Of a stretch of 15,979 bases of DNA, positions 13,877 to 15,979 are shown piece by piece. The DNA is from an uncultured Desulfobacterales bacterium. Lineage in GTDB: Bacteria; Desulfobacterota; Desulfobacteria; Desulfobacterales; UBA11574. The DNA lies in contig CALANC010000262.1 of assembly GCA_937925895.1 (NCBI GenBank), positions 1 to 15,979 on the forward strand, in the 5' to 3' direction. The notes beneath the pieces were generated by a model. It saw only the letters and a program-made list of their open reading frames with translations, ran no database searches and was not told the DNA's origin. Position 1 is the stretch's first letter. Each line of letters starts with the position of its first letter. The translations under genes were made by a program, and so were the position numbers.

Positions 13877-15490
13877 TTATTTGTCAAGCCATACGTTTTT
13901 TATCCGGACGGATGATGTCGGATGAAGCTTAAAGTTCTTTACACTCTTGTGGGCAGGCCAGATGACCGTGGAATGGGCGACACTGATTACCGAGCAGTCA
14001 TCATAGATGAGCTGGAGTGCTTTTTTGTATATTTCGGTCCGTTTGGCTTGGTCAATGGTCTGTTTTCCCTGCTGCATCAGCTTGTGATACTCCTCGTTCT
14101 TCCACTGGGTCCTGATGGAAGAAGATGCCAGACCGTCAAAAAGCACGGCCAAAAAGTTGTCCGGATCGCCGTTGTCGCCGGTCCAGCCCAGCTGAAAGAG
14201 ATCCATGTCATCGGGCTGTTCTCTCTGGCGTTTGAGGTAGGTTCCCCAGTCATAGCTAACGATTCTGGCTCTGATACCGATCTTTTTAAGATCTGCGGCC
14301 ATGGCCACACCGATCTTCAACCCATCGGGGTTGTACGGCCTGGGAACCGGCATGGACCAGAGGGTGATCTCTCCTAAGCCTTTGCCTTCAGGAAAACCGG
14401 CTTTGGCCAGTAATGTTTTTGCCAGATCCGGGTCGTATTTAAACCCGGGGACATTGGTATTGTACCCCCACATGGTGGGCGGAATCGGATTTTTGGCAAC
14501 CTGTCCCATGCCTTTATAAAGGTTGTCCACAATGGCTTTGCGGTTGATGGCATGGGCAACAGCCTTGCGCAGGTCAAGATTGCTTTTCCAGGGTTCCTTG
14601 GTGTGGTTGAAAGACAAGTAGCCGATGTTCATTCCCGGTTGGGTGGGAAGGATCAGGTTTGGATCTTTCTTGGCAAGATCGATATCAGCCGGGTTAGGAA
14701 ACTGGCAGATATGGATGTTCCCGGTTTTGAGCTCCAGAAAGCGAACCGAATTTTCCGGGATGGAGCGAAAAACGACCTTGTCCAAATAGGGTCCGCCGGA
14801 TTTGGCCCAGTAATTTTTGTTTTTTTCAAGGATAATCTGGTCGTCCCTGACCCATTTGACAAACTTGAACGGACCGGTGCCAACGGGTTTTCGCACAAAT
14901 TCTTTTGGATTTTTCAGAAAAGCGGTGGGGCTGATGATAGAGGCAAAGTCCATTCCCATATTGGCCAGAAAAGGTGCCTCGACCCTTTTGAGTTTGAAAA
15001 CCACGGTATACTCACCGGTTGCCTCAATGGAGCCGACGGTGTCATCCATTTCCATAGACACCCAGTACTCGGGCGTGCGCTCCTGGGCAGGAATTTTCCA
15101 TCCCTTGCCGTGGAATTTGACATTGCGCTCTTTCATCATTCGACCAATGGAAAAGACAACGGCATCGGCGTTAAATGGCGTACCGTCGTGGAATTTGACC
15201 CCTTTTCTCAATTGGAAGGTATAGGTCTTTCCGTCGGGTGCAATTTTCCAGGATTCGGCCAGCCCGGGCTCTAAAGCTGTAGATTCATCCTTATAAGCCA
15301 TGAGCTGCTCAAAAATGTTGTCTCCGATCATAAAAGAGTTGCCGTCTGTTTCATAAGCCATGTCAAGTCCCACACTGTCGCCGCCTCTCCCAAAAATGAG
15401 TGTGCCGCCGCTTTTGGGTGTGGCGGCGATGGCAGAACCTGCAAAAAGAAATACAAATACGGTCATTAATACGGTAATTTTTTTCAACAT
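13877..15490 (-). CDS. dppA: Periplasmic dipeptide-binding protein (DppA type)
   Basis: 537 residues, SBP family 5. AAAGGAGGA lies 6 bases before ATG 15490. Signal peptide 1-22 ends GSAIAA before TPKSGGTLIF; there is no lipobox Cys, so the protein is soluble in the periplasm. The family signature region is seen around LEPGLAESWKIAPDGKTYTF and LRKGVKFHDGTPFNADAVVF. GWTGDNGDPDN (435-445) and AHSTVIWP near the C-terminus match the enteric DppA pattern closely, including the ligand-anchoring Asp region. This favours di- or short peptides, though family members also bind nickel, haem or glycosides. First gene of the importer operon. Confidence 0.88.
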   Translation of the reverse strand: MLKKITVLMTVFVFLFAGSAIAATPKSGGTLIFGRGGDSVGLDMAYETDGNSFMIGDNIFEQLMAYKDESTALEPGLAESWKIAPDGKTYTFQLRKGVKFHDGTPFNADAVVFSIGRMMKERNVKFHGKGWKIPAQERTPEYWVSMEMDDTVGSIEATGEYTVVFKLKRVEAPFLANMGMDFASIISPTAFLKNPKEFVRKPVGTGPFKFVKWVRDDQIILEKNKNYWAKSGGPYLDKVVFRSIPENSVRFLELKTGNIHICQFPNPADIDLAKKDPNLILPTQPGMNIGYLSFNHTKEPWKSNLDLRKAVAHAINRKAIVDNLYKGMGQVAKNPIPPTMWGYNTNVPGFKYDPDLAKTLLAKAGFPEGKGLGEITLWSMPVPRPYNPDGLKIGVAMAADLKKIGIRARIVSYDWGTYLKRQREQPDDMDLFQLGWTGDNGDPDNFLAVLFDGLASSSIRTQWKNEEYHKLMQQGKQTIDQAKRTEIYKKALQLIYDDCSVISVAHSTVIWPAHKSVKNFKLHPTSSVRIKNVWLDK

Positions 15491-15570
15491 ACGCGTTCCT
15501 CCTTTTTTGGTAGTTCCTCAATCAATGCTTATTTATCCTCCTTCAGTTTCTTGGCGGTTAAACCTTTTGA

Positions 15571-15599
15571 CTCCTATCAGAAACTTTTTAGGATGTCAA
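15571..15599 (-). promoter_or_regulatory. Candidate promoter for the dpp operon
   Basis: On the minus strand a consensus TTGACA (15594-15599) is followed after 17 bases by TAGGAG (15571-15576), a poor -10. The leader would be about 75 bases. Given the weak -10, an activator or another sigma factor may be involved, or the true promoter may lie elsewhere. Confidence 0.3.
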
Positions 15600-15786
15600 A
15601 AAATAACGTAAGTCTTGGTCAAATGAATTTTACCCTAACTGATCGTAAAAAAAATGGGAATAATATTTACAGTATCTAATCCTGGGATTTTATTGTTTTA
15701 AAGAGGCACTGAATAGATTGTAATTGTCCGGGAATTTAATCGAAAAAAATTCAATTTTTCTAATAAGATTCAGTTATGTAAAGCTC

Positions 15787-15815
15787 TTGACTTTGATATA
15801 GACAACCAGTAACTT
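15787..15815 (+). promoter_or_regulatory. Weak candidate promoter for the DUF362 gene
   Basis: TTGACT (15787-15792) and TAACTT (15810-15815) are separated by 17 bases, 31 bases before the ATG at 15847. The -35 is close to consensus but the -10 matches at only three positions. Confidence 0.2.
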
Positions 15816-15846
15816 TTTGCCAAAAATATTTAATCCGGAGGATACA

Positions 15847-15979
15847 ATGAAAAGTAAGGTCTATTTTATTGATCTCAGAGCGACATTTAAAGAAAATCTG
15901 GTTGCCAAAATCGGCAGACTCGTTGAAACCGCGGGGCTTCATGAAGCGATTAAAGAAAGAGATTTGGTTGCGGTCAAAA
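15847..15979 (+). CDS. Probable DUF362-family protein (N-terminal fragment)
   Basis: 44 codons are visible before the right edge. ATG 15847 has GGAGG 5 bases upstream. The start MKSKVYFIDLRATFKENLVA, then KIGRLVETAGLHE and the ERDLVAVK segment, looks like the N-terminus of DUF362 proteins, which in full form are often about 370 residues with a ferredoxin-like 4Fe-4S domain and are common in anaerobes. The cluster-binding Cys would lie beyond the window, so this rests on the N-terminal pattern alone. It is the only plus-strand gene and diverges from dppA. Confidence 0.6.
   Translation, partial: MKSKVYFIDLRATFKENLVAKIGRLVETAGLHEAIKERDLVAVK

Larger units (their letters stand above)
15491..15846. 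other. Divergent control region, dppA and DUF362 genes
   Basis: 356 bases without a gene. It must hold promoters for both divergent units. It is AT-rich, with a weak inverted pair GAATTT (15732-15737) and AAATTC (15747-15752). Two possible ribosome-binding-like sequences precede dppA, the real one next to its ATG and a second AAGGAGG farther upstream near 15537-15543. No conserved riboswitch was recognised. Confidence 0.5.

Noticed and set aside
14552..15274. 240-residue plus-strand open frame
   Set aside because: It is antisense to dppA, which has a signal peptide and clear family motifs; the frame shows no recognisable domain.
15484..15525. Possible upstream 13-residue frame (TTG start) overlapping the dppA ATG
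   Set aside because: It has an AAGGAGG upstream but 11 bases away, a rare start codon and no regulatory amino-acid run, so an attenuator role is not supported.

Overview
The window looks like a chromosomal segment from an anaerobic Gram-negative bacterium, most likely a Desulfobacterota (sulfate-reducer-type) lineage. This is an inference from gene content: a secreted FecR-domain protein, a TPR/outer-membrane-barrel protein, an orphan hydantoinase/oxoprolinase-like ASKHA protein, a PilZ protein and a probable DUF362 protein. Outer-membrane and periplasmic proteins show a diderm envelope. Every gene except the last partial one lies on the minus strand, so the units below read from right to left. 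No tRNA, rRNA, CRISPR array, transposase or phage gene was seen.

Layout from the left edge. (1) 1-2346: a two-gene unit, a TPR plus beta-barrel outer-membrane protein followed by a secreted FecR-domain protein that runs off the left edge. (2) 2347-2711: an AT-rich gap with two related small inverted repeats. (3) 2712-4736: a single hydantoinase/oxoprolinase-like protein with a winged-helix-like insertion, preceded by a 15-bp palindrome. (4) 4974-5372: a small PilZ (c-di-GMP receptor type) protein, probably starting at TTG. (5) 5604-8447: a compact metal-resistance operon made of an ArsR/SmtB-type sensor, a Zn/Cd/Pb-type P1B-2 ATPase and an unrecognised 85-residue helix-turn-helix-like protein with two Cys; an inverted repeat lies exactly between the -35 and -10 elements of the sensor promoter. 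(6) 8521-8568: a hairpin with a T-rich tract, probably ending the next unit. (7) 8664-15490: a dppABCDF-type peptide ABC importer operon followed 20 bp later by an MFS transporter. (8) 15491-15846: the divergent control region. (9) 15847 to the right edge, plus strand: the first 44 codons of a probable DUF362 protein.

How the genes work together: the importer is complete (periplasmic binding protein, two permeases, two ATPases), with a GC-rich hairpin between the binding-protein gene and the permease genes. The metal operon is self-regulated: metal binding to the ArsR-type protein should release the promoter and induce the exporter. No clearly novel multi-gene system is evident. The least explained items are the small third protein of the metal operon, the ASKHA protein with a winged-helix-like insertion, the TPR-barrel/FecR pair and the identical four-Cys tails of both importer ATPases.
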